This document shows positions 3,810 to 5,036 of a stretch of 5,036 bases of DNA, piece by piece. Both the position numbers and the translations under genes were made by a program. Source of the stretch: Candidatus Bathyarchaeota archaeon (lineage in GTDB: Archaea > Thermoproteota > Bathyarchaeia > Bathyarchaeales > Bathycorpusculaceae). Below the pieces are notes generated by a model. That model was not told the origin of the DNA and did no database searches. It saw nothing but the letters and a program-made list of their open reading frames with translations. The first letter of the stretch is position 1, and each line of letters opens with the position of its first letter. The DNA is taken from the NCBI GenBank assembly GCA_030626685.1, contig DAOUTL010000103.1, forward strand, positions 1-5,036, written 5' to 3'.

Positions 3810-4907
3810 ATGGTTGATCCGAGAATTGAAAAACTTGCAAAACTTTGCGTTCACTACAGTGTCGACGTTAAACCCGATGAAAAAGTGCTTATACAAGGAA
3901 GCGAATCAGCTTTCCCTCTAATTAACGAATTATACAAGGAATGCTTGTTAAGCGATGCGTATCCGCTGATAATGGCAGCTCTTGATGTTGCATACACGTT
4001 TTTCAAATACGCAAAAGAGCACCAGCTAAAATTTGTTTCACCCTTCGAAAGGTTCATGGTTGAAAACATAGACGCGAGAATAGGCATATACTGTGAACCA
4101 AACCCCAGAAGATTAACAAACATAAACCCTTCAAGAATAAAAATGCACGCAGCTTCTAGAAGAGGGCTTTCGGAAATCTTCTATAAACGCGTTGCTGAAG
4201 GAAAACTCAAATGGACAGTTTTGCCTTATCCTATAAACGCTCAAGCACAAGAAGCTTCAATGTCACTCGCAGAATACGAAGACTTCGTTTACAGCAGCTG
4301 TTTCGTCGATAATGAAGATACAGTTGCAGAATGGAAGAAGGTTCATCAGCAGCAGGAGAAAATCTGTGAATTTTTGAACCATGCAGATGAAATTCGTATA
4401 ATAGGAGAAGATGCAGACTTGACCTTCAGTGTGAAGGGTAGAAAGTGGATAAACTGCAGCGGGAAAGAAAACATGCCCGATGGAGAAGTCTTCACAGCGC
4501 CCATTGAAAACTCGGTGAATGGAACAATAAGGTTCACTTTTCCAGGAATAGTTGCTGGAAGAGAAGTGGAGGACATAACACTCACATTTAAAAATGGCAG
4601 AGTTGTGAAGGCCTCAGCGGCTAAAGGCAATGAACTATTACAGCAACTTTTGAAAATTGAAGGTGCAGACCGTATTGGAGAAGCTGCCATCGGAACAAAC
4701 TACGCCATAACAAAATTCACAAAAAACATGCTATTCGACGAAAAAATGGGTGGAACTATTCATATCGCCCTTGGAAACTCCTATGCAGAATCAGGAGGCC
4801 TAAACAAATCAGCAATTCACTTGGACATCCTGAAGGACATGAAAAAGTATGGAGAAATCTACGCAGATGGCAAACTATTCTACAAAAACGGAAAATTCCT
4901 AATATAG
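3810..4907 (+). CDS. Aminopeptidase, M29 family (aminopeptidase T/AmpS-like)
   Basis: This 365-residue protein is a cytoplasmic metallo-aminopeptidase of family M29, which removes N-terminal residues from peptides using a two-metal centre and acts late in protein turnover. The N-terminal domain starts with the typical VDPRIEKLAKLCVHYSVDV followed by KPDEKVLIQG (21-30). The C-terminal catalytic half has all expected ligands: E226 in NMPDGEVFTAP, E291 in RIGEAAIGTN, H318 in GGTIHIALGNSY with catalytic Y325 seven residues later, and H337/D339 in SAIHLD. The spacing between H318 and H337 is shorter than in the Thermus enzyme, which I believe is usual for archaeal members. The length is slightly under the roughly 410 residues of bacterial enzymes. 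It follows the phosphoesterase gene by 86 bases on the same strand, but shared function is not implied. Confidence 0.95.
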   Translation: MVDPRIEKLAKLCVHYSVDVKPDEKVLIQGSESAFPLINELYKECLLSDAYPLIMAALDVAYTFFKYAKEHQLKFVSPFERFMVENIDARIGIYCEPNPRRLTNINPSRIKMHAASRRGLSEIFYKRVAEGKLKWTVLPYPINAQAQEASMSLAEYEDFVYSSCFVDNEDTVAEWKKVHQQQEKICEFLNHADEIRIIGEDADLTFSVKGRKWINCSGKENMPDGEVFTAPIENSVNGTIRFTFPGIVAGREVEDITLTFKNGRVVKASAAKGNELLQQLLKIEGADRIGEAAIGTNYAITKFTKNMLFDEKMGGTIHIALGNSYAESGGLNKSAIHLDILKDMKKYGEIYADGKLFYKNGKFLI

Positions 4908-4971
4908 CCAGCGCTATTTTCATTAAACCATCCTTCCTCCGTAAACATCTTAAAGGTAAAAGGGGTTTAGA

Positions 4972-5036
4972 GTGAAATCTTCAAGGACAGCAGCCTTCAA
5001 GAATGTCTTCTTTAACTTAAGCATATTCCAGTTTCT
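4972..5036 (+). CDS. 5' end of an unidentified gene, GTG start (partial)
   Basis: A GTG at 4972 opens VKSSRTAAFKNVFFNLSIFQ and stays open to the window end. AGGGG lies six to seven bases upstream, and CTTAAAGGTAAAA around 4949-4961 could be a TATA element. The basic start followed by NVFFNLSIFQF, with alternating hydrophobic residues, would suit the cytoplasmic N-terminus of a membrane transporter entering its first membrane helix, but 21 residues are not enough to name the family. The 64 bases between the peptidase stop and this start hold nothing else recognisable. Confidence 0.45.
   Translation, partial: MKSSRTAAFKNVFFNLSIFQF

Noticed and set aside
3854..4123. 89-codon minus-strand ORF
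   Set aside because: It is an antisense shadow of the M29 aminopeptidase.
4346..4690. 114-codon minus-strand ORF
   Set aside because: It is an antisense shadow of the catalytic half of the M29 aminopeptidase, which has all its metal ligands in the + frame.

Overview
The window looks archaeal. It is A+T-rich, and genes are preceded by TATA-type promoter elements placed for very short or absent leaders. It encodes a stand-alone LigD-type 3'-phosphoesterase and a 50-residue CxxC-x17-CxxC zinc protein, and its tRNA-Ala has no encoded CCA. The mix would suit an uncultured Thermoproteota-like lineage such as Bathyarchaeia, but no marker gene settles the taxon.

Left part (1-2140). The last 20 codons of a + strand gene converge on a 91-codon minus-strand gene of unknown function. 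Next come about 290 bases of minus-strand reading frame split by a single TAA (429-716), whose upstream end overlaps the 3' end of a polysaccharide pyruvyl transferase (CsaB family, 658-1908, minus). Just upstream of csaB is a small cysteine-containing minus-strand ORF (1922-2140), possibly in the same transcript.

Middle part (2141-2863). A + strand zinc-ribbon protein is preceded by a 12-codon upstream ORF. It is followed by a perfect 8-bp inverted repeat that contains a TATA box, then a 42-residue ribbon-helix-helix/CcdA-like protein missed by length-limited gene callers. This reads toward the 3' end of a minus-strand tRNA-Ala(TGC) with the G3:U70 identity pair. The layout resembles the int(N)/attL end of an archaeal integrative element, though no integrase catalytic domain or second att copy is visible.

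Right part (2864-5036). This is more ordinary chromosome: the small CxxC-x17-CxxC protein (minus) divergent from the LigD 3'-phosphoesterase, then an M29-family aminopeptidase with all its metal ligands, and finally the first 21 codons of a GTG-initiated gene that runs off the window.

No CRISPR array, rRNA, complete transposase or clearly new multi-gene system is visible. The best leads are the RHH gene with its operator-like palindrome and tRNA neighbour, and the split reading frame behind csaB.
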